From Nitrospirota bacterium (GTDB lineage Bacteria > Nitrospirota > Thermodesulfovibrionia > Thermodesulfovibrionales > UBA6898), in assembly GCA_004321925.1 (NCBI GenBank), contig SCQH01000004.1, positions 1 to 53,603 on the forward strand: a stretch of 53,603 nt of DNA. The letters are read 5' to 3'. A program made the translations under genes and the position numbers. This document shows, piece after piece, positions 14,521 through 24,200 of this stretch. Below the pieces are notes generated by a model. It did not search any database. It had not been told where the DNA came from and saw only the letters and a program-made list of their open reading frames with translations. Position 1 is the stretch's first letter. Each line of letters opens with the position of its first letter.

Positions 14521-15158
14521 GAAAATTGCTGACAGAAAATCTCGGGCTGAAGATATCGGCCCTGCTGATATCCGTACTCCTCTGGTTCTTTGTGACCTCG
14601 CGGGGCCAGTCTGAGATCTCGCTTGAGGTCCCTCTCGAGTTCAGGAACATACCCGCAGGACTCGGCATTGTCAGCAGCAGCATCAAGACCACTACCGTAA
14701 ATATCAGGGGGCAGGAGAGGATGATGAAGAATATAAGGTCATCCGGCATCAGGGCCTCGGTTGACCTCACCAAGGCAAAGAAGGGTGACGATACCTTCTT
14801 CATCAACAAGGATGACATCAAACTGCCGCACACCATGTCGGTCATGACCGTCACCCCTTCGTCTGTGAAGGTCCGGATGGATGAGACGATCACAAAGGTC
14901 ATCCCGGTCAAGCCGGTCCTGGTCGGCAGCCCTGAAAAAGGATATGATGCCCGGGTGGTATCGGTCAAACCTTCTGTGATAACCGTGCAGGGGCTTAAGG
15001 CAGAGGTGAGAAAGTTGACCGAGCTCAGGACAGAACCGTTGGATATCACCGATCTGAAAGAGACGATATCTCAGCAGGTAGAGCTCGACACACAGGGGGC
15101 TAATGTCAGTTTTGACGCCACCGCGGTCACCGTTACGGTGACAGGGAGAAAGAGATGA
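14517..15158 (+). CDS. cdaR: YbbR-domain protein CdaR
   Basis: 213 residues: one N-terminal membrane anchor (LGLKISALLISVLLWFFVT) and an extracytoplasmic part with YbbR-type repeats (for example EVPLEFRNIPAGL, and the repeat starting VIPVKPVLVGSPEKGYDA). It is the CdaA-regulating partner in the c-di-AMP cluster. Firmicute CdaR usually has four YbbR repeats; this one is shorter with about two. Overlaps with the genes on both sides by 4 bases indicate coupled translation. Confidence 0.9.
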   Translation: MRKLLTENLGLKISALLISVLLWFFVTSRGQSEISLEVPLEFRNIPAGLGIVSSSIKTTTVNIRGQERMMKNIRSSGIRASVDLTKAKKGDDTFFINKDDIKLPHTMSVMTVTPSSVKVRMDETITKVIPVKPVLVGSPEKGYDARVVSVKPSVITVQGLKAEVRKLTELRTEPLDITDLKETISQQVELDTQGANVSFDATAVTVTVTGRKR

Positions 15159-16504
15159 AGCTCTTCGGCACTGACGGCATCAGGGGGAGGGTCAACAGGC
15201 ACCCCATGACACCCGAGACGGTCCTGCGGATCGGCATGGCTGCCGCAACCGTGCTACGCAAGGAGCATTATGGCAGGAACATGGTACTGATAGGCAAGGA
15301 CACCAGGCTCTCGGGGTATATGATCGAGAGCGCCCTCACCTCAGGCATATGCTCGATGGGCATGAATGTGACGCTCGTCGGCCCGCTTCCGACACCGGGG
15401 ATAGCCTTTCTCACGAGGACGCTCCGTATGGATGCCGGGATCGTTATTTCAGCCTCTCACAACCCTTTTCAGGACAACGGCATCAAGTTCTTTTCCCATG
15501 ACGGCTTTAAACTGCCGGACTCCCTGGAACGGAGGATCGAAGAGCTGGTCACTGACGACAATCTGGCCCGGTTCCGTCCAAAAGGGGAGGAGGTCGGAAA
15601 GGCCTTCAGGCTTGATGACGCGACCGGCAGGTACATCGAGTATGTGAAATCGACGCTGCCCAAAGGGATGTTGTTCGAGGGCATGAAACTGGTCGTCGAC
15701 TGCGCCAACGGGGCAGCCTATAAGACCACCCCCTGGCTCCTGCGCGAACTGGGGGCCGAGGTCATCGCGATCAATGAGAAGCCTGACGGGGTCAACATAA
15801 ATCTGGACTGCGGGACCCTCCATATGGAGAGCCTTCAGAAGGCGGTCCTTCAGCATAAGGCCGACGCCGGCATTGCCCATGACGGCGATGCAGACAGGGT
15901 CCTCCTCTGTGACGAAAAAGGCCGGGTGGTAGACGGCGACCGGATCCTCGGGATCTGCGCTGATGACATGAAGGCCTCGCGCTTTCTGAGAGGAAATACC
16001 GTCGTCTCGACGGTCATGAGCAATATAGGGCTCGAAAAATTCCTTGAGCAAAAAGGCATCCGCCTGATCAGGACAAAGGTCGGCGACCGGTATGTTGTCG
16101 AAAGGATGATCGCAGAAGGGTACAACCTCGGAGGCGAACAGTCCGGCCATATTATCTTCCTTGACCATAATACGACCGGCGACGGACCGGTCACCGCAAT
16201 GCAGGTGCTGAGCATCATGAAGAAAAAGGGCGCCAGCCTTTCAAAGCTTGCATCGGGTATCAGGCTCTTTCCCCAGGTGCTGATAAATGTTGAGGTTCTG
16301 AAAAAACATGACATCAGGACGATCCCCGGGATCGAAAAGGCGGTGCGGGCTGCAGAGGCGAAGCTCGGGAGCAACGGGAGGGTCCTGGTGCGTGCCTCCG
16401 GAACGGAACCGAAGATACGCGTGATGCTCGAAGGCCGGGACCTCAAGGTCATAACCGGTCTCGGCAGGAACATAGCAAAGGTCATCAAAGAGACGATGAG
16501 ATAG
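15155..16504 (+). CDS. glmM: Phosphoglucosamine mutase
   Basis: 449 residues, the normal length. It interconverts glucosamine-6-phosphate and glucosamine-1-phosphate for UDP-GlcNAc, peptidoglycan and LPS synthesis. MKLFGTDGIRGRVN opens it; the active-site phosphoserine lies in ISASHNPFQDNGIKFF, the metal-binding loop is DGDADR and the substrate loop is GGEQSGH; the C-terminal phosphate-binding loop is RASGTEPKIRVM. In other bacteria GlmM also inhibits CdaA, which matches its place directly after cdaR (4-base overlap). Confidence 0.97.
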   Translation: MKLFGTDGIRGRVNRHPMTPETVLRIGMAAATVLRKEHYGRNMVLIGKDTRLSGYMIESALTSGICSMGMNVTLVGPLPTPGIAFLTRTLRMDAGIVISASHNPFQDNGIKFFSHDGFKLPDSLERRIEELVTDDNLARFRPKGEEVGKAFRLDDATGRYIEYVKSTLPKGMLFEGMKLVVDCANGAAYKTTPWLLRELGAEVIAINEKPDGVNINLDCGTLHMESLQKAVLQHKADAGIAHDGDADRVLLCDEKGRVVDGDRILGICADDMKASRFLRGNTVVSTVMSNIGLEKFLEQKGIRLIRTKVGDRYVVERMIAEGYNLGGEQSGHIIFLDHNTTGDGPVTAMQVLSIMKKKGASLSKLASGIRLFPQVLINVEVLKKHDIRTIPGIEKAVRAAEAKLGSNGRVLVRASGTEPKIRVMLEGRDLKVITGLGRNIAKVIKETMR

Positions 16505-16517
16505 CCATGGGCTCCTG

Positions 16518-18866
16518 ATGCCGGTCTTCATCCCCTTTATCTTCGGGATCTCCCTGCATCATCTCTTTCTTTATTACCCGTATACCACAGCAATCTTATT
16601 CTTCTCAACGGCCGTTTACGCGGCAGTCCGGAAAAAACTCCTGTTCGTTCTTCTGATAGCGCTCGGCATATTCTTCGCTTTCTGGAGATCGGCGCCCCAT
16701 ATTGACGAGACCGATATCTGGAACAGGGAGCTCAGGCTCTTCGGCAGGTTCGTGCCGTCCCGGGACCTTACCTCCTCCGGCCAGCCGGTCAGGATATTCA
16801 GGCCGGAGAGCATCGCCGGGGAGGAACCGGATGAAGAGATCAGGAGCCCCGGCAGCGGGGAGGTGATCGTCTATTCTGAATTCGAGGCTGACAGCGATAT
16901 GCTCTATGAGCTCCTGCTGAAGACCGGAAAGGACAGGACAAGGCTTAACCCGGGCGGTGCGCCCGTGAGCAGACTCTCCGGGAAGATAGTCTCAGCCGAG
17001 GTAAAAGGGGCTGCCGGATACTCGGTGACGCATGAATTCAATAAGAGCAGGGACAGGCTGAACCGGTATTTTCTTCAGAACTTCAAGCCGGACTCTGCCG
17101 GTCTGACCGCCTCCGTGACCACCGGGGAGACCTCATATCTGAGCGACAGCCTGAAGGAGGCCTTTGCCGTTACCGGGCTCGCACACATACTGAGCATATC
17201 CGGCACGCACTTCGGCCTCTTCTCGGTCGTGCTCTACGGGACCTTTCTCTTTCTGCTTAAGCGGCTTCCGTATGATGCCCTGCAGCGCTTCACCCTTTAT
17301 ATCGCCCCGTCCCAGGCCGCGGCGATACTCTCCCTCCCCTTTATGGCCTTCTATCTCGGGCTCTCGGGCGCAAGCCCCCCTGCGGTCAGGTCGTTCATCA
17401 TGATCGGTCTCTTCCTCGGCGGCCTGCTCATCGGCAGGAAGGGGGCCTGGCTCCATTCCGTAGCCTTTGCCGCCTTTATCCTGCTGCTGTTCGATCCGGA
17501 GCTGATCATGAACCTCTCCTTTCAACTCTCTTTCATCGCGGTCCTTTTCATCGGCTTCGCGCTGGAAAGGAATAAGGACGAAGAGGACCTGCCTCCCCCC
17601 TCACCTGCAGGGCCGCGGGGCAAGGCCCTGAAATTCCTGAAAGACTCACTGATGCTGACGCTCGCCGCCATGATAGGGACAGCGCCCCTCGTCGCCTATC
17701 ACTTCCATTACCTCTCCCTGATATCGCCGCTGGCCAACCTTATCGCATCGCCGCTGATAGGCTTCGGCCTCGTGCTCCTGTCGGTAGTCTCCTCTTTTTC
17801 TTTCCTGCTGTCCGGACATTTTCTGCTTGGCCCGTTGGTCTCGGTCGCGGCAGACCTGTCCGTAACGTTGGTATATGGGCTGGCCAGGATACCTTACGCC
17901 GATATTAAAATAGCCGCCTTTCCTCCTGTCCTCTGCATCCTGTTTTATGCCGGTTGTCTCCTCTATCTCCTTTCAGGCAGGAGGAAGGTCTTTCTGGCAG
18001 TGCCGCTGCTCCCTTTCGCCGTCTACCTGGCATTGAGCGCGATCGAACCGGAGAGGCTCAGGGTCACCTTCCTGGACGTGGGTCAGGGAGATTCGGCCGT
18101 TGTCCGGCTCCCCGACAAAAAGACGGTCGTGATCGATACAGGGATGACCGGCAGGGAGACCGCGGCCTTCCTGAAATATTCGGGCGTGAGGCAGATAGAT
18201 GCGCTCGTCCTGACCCATGCACATCCGGACCATGCAGGCGGCCTCGATCATCTTAAAGAAAAGTTCAGCATAAAAGAGATATGGGAGGGCATCGGCTCAG
18301 GGTCTGAACCATCCGCAGCTGCAGACATAACGCAGCGGACCCTTGAGCGGGGAGACAGCACAGGGGGGAGCGGATACAGCATCACGGTCCTGCATCCTTA
18401 CCAGGGCTTTTATACCCGGGACGGCAATGACTTCATCGCTGAGAATAACAGCTCCGCAGTGTTGAGGATCTCTGACACGAAGGCCTCGTTCCTCTTTGCC
18501 GGAGACATCGAGGAGGAGGCAGAAGAGGACATCTTCCACCTCGGGACGTGGCTCAAAAGCGATGTTCTGAAGGTGCCGCACCACGGCGGCAGGAGCTCTG
18601 CAGGAGCTGACTTTATTGGCCTGATTTCACCCTCGATCGCCGTGATCTCGGTCGGGAGGGACAACTCCTTCGGCCATCCGACCCCTGAAATGATAAGCAC
18701 CCTGGAGGGGACCCGGATACTCAGGACCGACAAGGACGGGGCAGTCAAGATCACCTCTGCGGAGGATGGGCTTATGGTAAAGACCTTCCGGGACGACAGG
18801 ATAGAAAAAGCCGGCAGCCTGGAAGACGAATGGAAGAATATCAGAAAACTTTTCAGGACGTGGTGA
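16518..18866 (+). CDS. comEC: ComEC/Rec2 DNA-uptake channel protein
   Basis: 782 residues with the full ComEC layout: hydrophobic N-terminal helices, an OB-like DUF4131 region, the competence core with many membrane helices (GLAHILSISGTHFGLFSVVL is the signature), and a C-terminal metallo-beta-lactamase-like domain (TFLDVGQGDSAVVRLPDKK, then LTHAHPDHAGGL and PHHGGRSS). ComEC moves single-stranded DNA across the inner membrane during natural transformation. It follows glmM by 13 bases and may be co-transcribed. A PilT-like ATPase gene is present at 50869, consistent with type IV pilus-based uptake. Confidence 0.95.
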   Translation: MPVFIPFIFGISLHHLFLYYPYTTAILFFSTAVYAAVRKKLLFVLLIALGIFFAFWRSAPHIDETDIWNRELRLFGRFVPSRDLTSSGQPVRIFRPESIAGEEPDEEIRSPGSGEVIVYSEFEADSDMLYELLLKTGKDRTRLNPGGAPVSRLSGKIVSAEVKGAAGYSVTHEFNKSRDRLNRYFLQNFKPDSAGLTASVTTGETSYLSDSLKEAFAVTGLAHILSISGTHFGLFSVVLYGTFLFLLKRLPYDALQRFTLYIAPSQAAAILSLPFMAFYLGLSGASPPAVRSFIMIGLFLGGLLIGRKGAWLHSVAFAAFILLLFDPELIMNLSFQLSFIAVLFIGFALERNKDEEDLPPPSPAGPRGKALKFLKDSLMLTLAAMIGTAPLVAYHFHYLSLISPLANLIASPLIGFGLVLLSVVSSFSFLLSGHFLLGPLVSVAADLSVTLVYGLARIPYADIKIAAFPPVLCILFYAGCLLYLLSGRRKVFLAVPLLPFAVYLALSAIEPERLRVTFLDVGQGDSAVVRLPDKKTVVIDTGMTGRETAAFLKYSGVRQIDALVLTHAHPDHAGGLDHLKEKFSIKEIWEGIGSGSEPSAAADITQRTLERGDSTGGSGYSITVLHPYQGFYTRDGNDFIAENNSSAVLRISDTKASFLFAGDIEEEAEEDIFHLGTWLKSDVLKVPHHGGRSSAGADFIGLISPSIAVISVGRDNSFGHPTPEMISTLEGTRILRTDKDGAVKITSAEDGLMVKTFRDDRIEKAGSLEDEWKNIRKLFRTW

Positions 18867-18888
18867 TACCGGCAGCGACCGGAAGAAC

Positions 18889-19860
18889 TTATGCGCCGAG
18901 GGCCTTTGCAGCGTCCTTCGCGAAATAGGTGAGGATGATGTCGGCACCTGCGCGCTTGATCGAGGTCAGCACTTCGAGCATAACGCGTTTTTCGTCGATC
19001 CAGCCCATCTTTGCCGCGGCCTTGACCATGGCATATTCTCCGCTGACGTTGTAAGCGGCAACCGGGAGGGCAAAGTTCTCCCGTATGTCGGCAATGATGT
19101 CGAGATAGGTCATGGCAGGCTTGACCATGACAATGTCAGCCCCCTCTTCAATGTCGAGGGCAACTTCCTTCAGTGCCTCGCGCCTGTTTCCGGGGTCCAT
19201 CTGGTAGGAACGCCGGTCGCCGAACTGCGGCACTGACTCGGCAGCATCCCGGAACGGTCCGTAAAAAGCGGACGCGTATTTTGCGGCATAGCTCATGATC
19301 GGGAGCTCAGAAAAACCTTCGCCGTCGAGGGCGATGCGGATCGCCTCGACCCTGCCGTCCATCATGTCGGAAGGGGCCACCATATCAGCGCCTGCCTGAG
19401 CATGCGAGACAGCTTCAAGACTGAGCAGTTCCAGGGTCGGGTCATTTTTGACATCACCCTTTTCGATGACGCCGCAGTGGCCGTGGCTGGTGTACTCGCA
19501 CATGCAGACGTCGGTGATGACATAAAGCCCGGGGACCTTGTCCTTGATCGCCTTTATGGCCTTCTGGACTATACCGTGAGGATCATAGGCCCCTGAACCG
19601 GTCTCGTCCTTATGTTCGGGTATGCCGAAGAGTATGACAGCCGGAATGCCGAGGTTATGGACCTCGCGCGCATGCTTGACGACCCGGTCGACCGATTCCT
19701 GATAGCAGCCGGGCATGGACCTGATCTCCTTGCGGACATTCCTGCCGAAGGTCACAAAAAGCGGATAGACAAAGTCATCAGGGGAGAGTGAGGTTTCCCT
19801 CACCATCCTCCTGATGTTCTCACCCTGTCTGAGTCTGCGCGGCCTGCTGTAAGGGAACAT
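18889..19860 (-). CDS. hemB: Delta-aminolevulinic acid dehydratase (porphobilinogen synthase)
   Basis: 323 residues, full length. It condenses two 5-aminolevulinate molecules to porphobilinogen in tetrapyrrole synthesis. Schiff-base lysines sit in [16 protein letters not shown] and [12 protein letters not shown]; the zinc-type cysteine cluster is [23 protein letters not shown]-type entry is [14 protein letters not shown]. It is convergent with comEC and upstream of the IscA-like gene on the same strand in gene order. Later haem genes hemG and hemH are at 32.8-35.2 kb. Confidence 0.97.
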   Translation of the reverse strand: MFPYSRPRRLRQGENIRRMVRETSLSPDDFVYPLFVTFGRNVRKEIRSMPGCYQESVDRVVKHAREVHNLGIPAVILFGIPEHKDETGSGAYDPHGIVQKAIKAIKDKVPGLYVITDVCMCEYTSHGHCGVIEKGDVKNDPTLELLSLEAVSHAQAGADMVAPSDMMDGRVEAIRIALDGEGFSELPIMSYAAKYASAFYGPFRDAAESVPQFGDRRSYQMDPGNRREALKEVALDIEEGADIVMVKPAMTYLDIIADIRENFALPVAAYNVSGEYAMVKAAAKMGWIDEKRVMLEVLTSIKRAGADIILTYFAKDAAKALGA

Positions 19861-19875
19861 GCGGTCGTTCGGTCT

Positions 19876-20205
19876 TTATCCGCAGGAACTGCAGCCGGAG
19901 CCGCAGCCGCCTGAAGCAGGAGCTTCTCCGCCGTTTATGACAAAGCCCTCGCCGCGTTCGGTCGAGACATAATCGATCTCCTTGTCGGCAAGACCGGGTG
20001 CTGCTTCCTTGTCGATAAAGACCTTCAGGCCGTTCTTCTCCACGGTCTCGTCGCCCTCGGACGCCTTTTCATCGATATCCATCCCGAAGCTCGGACCGCA
20101 GCAGCCTCCGCCCTGCATAAAGAGCCTCAGGCCCCAGCCTTCCTTACCTTCAGCCTTCAATATCTCTTTCGCCTTTTCAGCGGCCGTATCAGATATTTTC
20201 AACAT
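19876..20205 (-). CDS. IscA/HesB-type iron-sulfur cluster assembly protein
   Basis: 109 residues. It begins MLKISDTAAEKAKEILKAEG and continues with the A-type carrier fold; GGGCCGPSFGMDID holds the first conserved cysteine(s), and the C-terminus is glycine/cysteine-rich (GGCGSGCSSCG), replacing the usual CGCG ending. Such proteins carry Fe-S clusters or iron to target apoproteins in the cytoplasm. GGAGGT precedes the ATG. It probably shares a transcript with hemB. Confidence 0.88.
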   Translation of the reverse strand: MLKISDTAAEKAKEILKAEGKEGWGLRLFMQGGGCCGPSFGMDIDEKASEGDETVEKNGLKVFIDKEAAPGLADKEIDYVSTERGEGFVINGGEAPASGGCGSGCSSCG

Positions 20206-20297
20206 ACATAACCTCCAGAGTTAAATTTAACGTATAATTTTAGGATACGAAAACATAGAAATAAAAAGCAAGCAGGGCCGTTATGAGGCCGTCAGCC

Positions 20298-21545
20298 CTA
20301 TGAAAAAACTCCGTCGAGGACATTCTTCTGGACCGGTCCGTAGACCGTGCAGGAGAAGAGCTCCTTCCTGATAAGCCGTTCAGCAAGCCCCCGTATCTGG
20401 GACATCGTCACCTTGTCGACCGATTTTATGATCTCGTCCGGGGAGAAATATCTTCCGAAATATATCTCCTGACGGGCGATGTTGTTCATCCGGCTGCTGG
20501 TCGATTCGAGCCCGAGGATAAGACTTCCCTTAAGGTGGTTCTTGGCCCTCTGGAGCTCGACCTCGGTCAGCGAATCCCGCAGCCCCAGCATCTCTTCCAT
20601 GATGACCCCGGCGACCTCCTTCACCTTCTTTTTGCTCACCCCGGCATAGACGCCCCAGAGCCCGGTATCGCTGTAGGAGGAGGTGTAGGAGTAGACCGTG
20701 TAGGCAAGCCCCCTCTTTTCCCGTATCTCCTGGAAGAGGCGGGAACTTACCCCTGCCCCGAGAATGGTGTTAAGGACAAAGAGCGCGTACCGCTCCTCGC
20801 TCACCTGGGAAATGGACGGGACCCCGAGGCAGATATGGGCCTCAGAGATGTCCTTCGGAAAGACCGAGACGCTCTGCCGGAACCCCGGGACCGGTCCTGT
20901 CTTGGGCTCTGAGCCATGCCGCAGCCCGCCAAAGCGTGAGTTCAGCGTCCGGATCAGCTCGTCATGAGCAAAGTTCCCTGCACAGGCTATGACGATGTCC
21001 TTCGTGCCGTAATGCTTTCTGATATGCGAGGTCAGGTCATCGCGGGTAAAGGAGGCTATCGTCTCCCTCGTCCCGAGAATGGCCTGCCCAAGACCTTCCC
21101 TGCCCCATATTTCCTGGTTGAAGAGATCATGGATATAATCGTCAGGCGTGTCCTCCACCATCTTGATCTCCTCTTTGATGATCTTCTTTTCCTTCTCTAT
21201 CTCGTCCTCGGGGAAGACCGAATGGACGAATATGTCGGAGAGGAGGTCGATGCCGGGCTCGAGATGCTCGTCGAGGACCTTGACATAAAAGGCGGTATTT
21301 TCGCGCGAGGTAAAAGCATTGAGGTCCCCGCCGATCGAATCGATCTCGATGGCAATGTCCTTGGTGTTCCGCTTTTTCGTGCCCTTGAAGAACATATGCT
21401 CGAGGAAATGGGATATGCCGTTCTCGGCGGCTGTTTCGTACCGGGAGCCGACCTTGACCCATACCCCTACGGCCACGGACCTCACATTTTTGAATGATTC
21501 CATGACGACCGGTATGCCGTTCTCAAGATTCTCTTTTATATACAT
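20298..21545 (-). CDS. M16 family zinc peptidase
   Basis: 415 residues of the mitochondrial-processing-peptidase-like M16 family. The inverted zinc motif HFLEHMFFKG (HxxEH) and the downstream Glu region ENTAFYVKVL are present near residues 45-85; the C-terminal half includes RGLAYTVYSY, the conserved substrate-closing RxxxxY element. Length matches single-unit bacterial M16B peptidases that work as homo- or heterodimers. No signal peptide, so cytoplasmic or unconventional. It follows pnp-rpsO on the same strand but a terminator separates them. Confidence 0.92.
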   Translation of the reverse strand: MYIKENLENGIPVVMESFKNVRSVAVGVWVKVGSRYETAAENGISHFLEHMFFKGTKKRNTKDIAIEIDSIGGDLNAFTSRENTAFYVKVLDEHLEPGIDLLSDIFVHSVFPEDEIEKEKKIIKEEIKMVEDTPDDYIHDLFNQEIWGREGLGQAILGTRETIASFTRDDLTSHIRKHYGTKDIVIACAGNFAHDELIRTLNSRFGGLRHGSEPKTGPVPGFRQSVSVFPKDISEAHICLGVPSISQVSEERYALFVLNTILGAGVSSRLFQEIREKRGLAYTVYSYTSSYSDTGLWGVYAGVSKKKVKEVAGVIMEEMLGLRDSLTEVELQRAKNHLKGSLILGLESTSSRMNNIARQEIYFGRYFSPDEIIKSVDKVTMSQIRGLAERLIRKELFSCTVYGPVQKNVLDGVFS

Positions 21546-21582
21546 GAGGCACCCCCAGGTTCCTTGGTTATTAAAAATGAAA

Positions 21583-21602
21583 AAGGGGATGACTATCCCC
21601 TT
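21583..21602 (-). terminator. Intrinsic terminator downstream of pnp
   Basis: AAGGGGAT and ATCCCCTT form a perfect eight-pair stem with a four-base loop. Read on the minus strand it is followed by TTTCATTTTTAA, a good T-rich tail. It lies between pnp and the M16 peptidase gene. Confidence 0.75.
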
Positions 21603-21628
21603 GACATTACATCGTATGGATGCGGAGC

Positions 21629-23725
21629 TTACTCTGTCTTTGCGCCCTGCTCCTTCATCGCATCTTTCCTGCTGAGCCTGATCTTGCCCATCTTATCTAT
21701 CTCGATCACCTTCACCACAACCTCGTCGCCTTCGTTCACTTCGTCGGTCACCTTGGCAACCCTCTTGTCGGCGAGCTGGGATATATGGCAAAGACCTTCG
21801 GTCCCCGGCAGTATCTCGATAAAGGCCCCGAAGTCCATGATCCGTTTCACCTTGCCCTGGTAGATCTTGCCGATCTCTGCCTCTGCAAGGATACCGTTTA
21901 TGATATCGATCGCCTTCTGTGCGGCGGTGCCGTCAGTCGCTGCGATATTGATGAGACCGCTGTCGTCGATATTGATCTTGACACCCGTCTGCTCGATGAT
22001 GCCGCGGATGACCTTCCCGCCTGCCCCGATGACCTCACGGATCTTGTCCGTCTTGATCTGCATCGTATAGATGCGGGGTGCGTGGCTGGCAAGCTCGGTC
22101 CTCGGCGTGGTGAGGGTCTCTTTTATCTTGCCGAGGATATGGAGCCTTCCCTGGCGGGCCTGTTCCAGGGCCTTTTCCATGATCGGCCGTGATATGCCGC
22201 CGATCTTGGTGTCCATCTGGAACGCGGCAATGCCGTTTTCCGTACCGGTCACCTTAAAGTCCATATCGCCCAGGTGGTCCTCAAGTCCGAGGATGTCGGT
22301 CAGGACAACGACCCGGTCGCCTTCTTTAATGAGTCCCATCGCAATGCCGGCAACAGGGGCCTTGATCGGCACCCCGGCATCCATCAGGGCAAGCGTCCCG
22401 CCGCAGACCGTGGCCATGGACGACGACCCGTTGGACTCAAGGATGTCGGAGACTATCCGCACCGTATACGGGAAATCAGCCTTTGACGGCATGACGGCCT
22501 TCAGCGACCTCTCGGCAAGGATGCCGTGTCCGATCTCGCGCCTGCCGGGTGACCGCAGCGGCTTCACCTCGCCGACGCTGAACGGCGGAAAGTTATAGTG
22601 CAGCATGAAGGACTTCGAGGTCTCGCCCTCAAGGGAATCGATCCTCTGTTCGTCGTCGGTCGTGCCGAGGGTGACGACCGCAAGACACTGTGTCTCCCCG
22701 CGTATGAAAAGGGCGGAACCATGGGTCCTCGGAAGGATGCCGACCTCGGAACTGATCGGACGGATCTGCTCGGGGGCCCTGCCGTCGGCCCGTACATTCT
22801 TTTCGAGGATCATGTCCCTGACAAGGTTCTTTTCTATATCATTGAATACCGTGGCGATCGCCTTGGCTATGTCCTTCTCTTCCGTATTTAACTGCGCGAC
22901 GATCTCCTTGAGGATCTGATCGAGGGCAGCCTGTCTTCTCATCTTGTCCGGGATGACTATCGCTTCCGTGATCTTCGCAAGGCCGAGTTCCTTGACCTTA
23001 TTGCCCAGGGCCTCGTCCTTTTCCGGGACAATGAAGGTCCTCTTGGGTTTGCCGTACTTTTCCCTGAACTCGTTCTGGACCGCGCAGAGCTTCTTGATCT
23101 CCGCATGGGCCAGGTCGATCGCCTCCAGGAGGTCGGCTTCGCTCATCTCCTGGGCACTGCCTTCGACCATGGCCACCGCATCTGCGGTGCCGGCCACGAC
23201 CAGGTTCATATCGCAGTCCTCAACCTCTCTGAGGTCGGGGTTGATGATGAAATTGCCCATGATCCTGCCGATGCGGACAGCGCCGACCGGACCATTGAAC
23301 GGGATGTCGGATATGTGAAGCGCAGCAGACATGGTGGTTATGCCGAGGGTGTCGGCTATGTTCTCATCCCCGTAGGAGAGCACATTGACGATCCCCTGGG
23401 TCTCACAGGCGTACCCCTTGGGAAAGAGCGGCCTGCAGGGCCGGTCAATGAGCCGCGAGGTCAGGACTTCCTTTTCTGTCGGCCTGCCCTCTCTCTTGAA
23501 GAAACCGCCCGGTATCTTGCCTGCTGCATACGTTTTTTCGAGATAATCTATGGTCAACGGGAAGAAATCAAGGCCCTCCCGCGGAGTCTTGCTGCTCACG
23601 GCAGTGGCCAGGAGGACCGTATCGCCGTATTGGGCCACTACAGATCCGTCGGCCTGCCGGGCCATTTTACCGGTACTTAAACTCAGTTCTTTTTCGCGAA
23701 GATTGATCGTTACATGCTGTATCAT
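21629..23725 (-). CDS. pnp: Polyribonucleotide nucleotidyltransferase (PNPase)
   Basis: 698 residues, full length. Two RNase PH domains (the first with FFKREGRPTEKEVLTSRLIDR, the second with GETQCLAVVTLGT and DFPYTVRIVSDILESNGSSS) flank an all-helical linker; KH (IGAGGKVIRGIIEQTGVKI) and S1 (GKIYQGKVKRIMDFGAFIEI) domains end it. It degrades RNA 3' to 5' using phosphate and is part of RNA decay. It sits 6 bases after rpsO, the standard rpsO-pnp order. Confidence 0.98.
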   Translation of the reverse strand: MIQHVTINLREKELSLSTGKMARQADGSVVAQYGDTVLLATAVSSKTPREGLDFFPLTIDYLEKTYAAGKIPGGFFKREGRPTEKEVLTSRLIDRPCRPLFPKGYACETQGIVNVLSYGDENIADTLGITTMSAALHISDIPFNGPVGAVRIGRIMGNFIINPDLREVEDCDMNLVVAGTADAVAMVEGSAQEMSEADLLEAIDLAHAEIKKLCAVQNEFREKYGKPKRTFIVPEKDEALGNKVKELGLAKITEAIVIPDKMRRQAALDQILKEIVAQLNTEEKDIAKAIATVFNDIEKNLVRDMILEKNVRADGRAPEQIRPISSEVGILPRTHGSALFIRGETQCLAVVTLGTTDDEQRIDSLEGETSKSFMLHYNFPPFSVGEVKPLRSPGRREIGHGILAERSLKAVMPSKADFPYTVRIVSDILESNGSSSMATVCGGTLALMDAGVPIKAPVAGIAMGLIKEGDRVVVLTDILGLEDHLGDMDFKVTGTENGIAAFQMDTKIGGISRPIMEKALEQARQGRLHILGKIKETLTTPRTELASHAPRIYTMQIKTDKIREVIGAGGKVIRGIIEQTGVKINIDDSGLINIAATDGTAAQKAIDIINGILAEAEIGKIYQGKVKRIMDFGAFIEILPGTEGLCHISQLADKRVAKVTDEVNEGDEVVVKVIEIDKMGKIRLSRKDAMKEQGAKTE

Positions 23726-23731
23726 ATTTTA

Positions 23732-23998
23732 TTATTTCCTTATGCCAAGACGGCTGATTATACTGTCGTACCGGTCTTTTTTCTTTTTCTTGAGATAGTC
23801 GAGGAGTTTCCTTCTCTGACTGACAAGCATCAGCAGTCCGCGTCTGGAATGATGATCTTTTGTATGTACCCTGAAGTGCTCGGTAAGATATGAGATCCTT
23901 TCGCTCAGGATAGCTATCTGCACCTCCGGCGATCCCGTGTCCTTCTCATGTGTCTTGTAATTCTTGATAATCTCGCCTTTGTTCTTTTCGATTCCCAT
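23732..23998 (-). CDS. rpsO: 30S ribosomal protein S15
   Basis: 88 residues, the exact usual length. [17 protein letters not shown] and [20 protein letters not shown] are the conserved rRNA-binding stretches. It binds 16S rRNA helices H20/H22 early in small-subunit assembly. The site AAGGTGGTGATTTCAC precedes the ATG. Translation is often self-regulated through the leader; the leader here is only about 40 bases. It heads the rpsO-pnp unit. Confidence 0.98.
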   Translation of the reverse strand: MGIEKNKGEIIKNYKTHEKDTGSPEVQIAILSERISYLTEHFRVHTKDHHSRRGLLMLVSQRRKLLDYLKKKKKDRYDSIISRLGIRK

Positions 23999-24047
23999 GT
24001 GAAATCACCACCTTTCAATGCTCTTATAATGTAATTATGCGCTGTTA

Positions 24048-24077
24048 AGAATAGCACAAGAGGGTTTGTTCTGTAAA
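24048..24077 (-). promoter_or_regulatory. Putative rpsO-pnp promoter
   Basis: On the minus strand TTTACA (24077-24072) and TATTCT (24053-24048) are spaced 18 bases apart. This puts the transcript start near 24041, about 43 bases before the rpsO ATG. Confidence 0.5.
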
Positions 24078-24200
24078 GGTTACAGCAGCCGGAAGGATCC
24101 CGATCAGACGTCGCGCACCACTCCACAGCATCGGTAAAAAAGCAAACCTGTTAGAATTATAGCATAACCCCGTGATAAAAAGGGACATTACGGGGTATAC

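Noticed and set aside
24002-24200. Structured leader or small gene between rpsO and the ABC ATPase gene
   Set aside because: Only the rpsO promoter could be supported; the short frames here lack ribosome sites and family resemblance.
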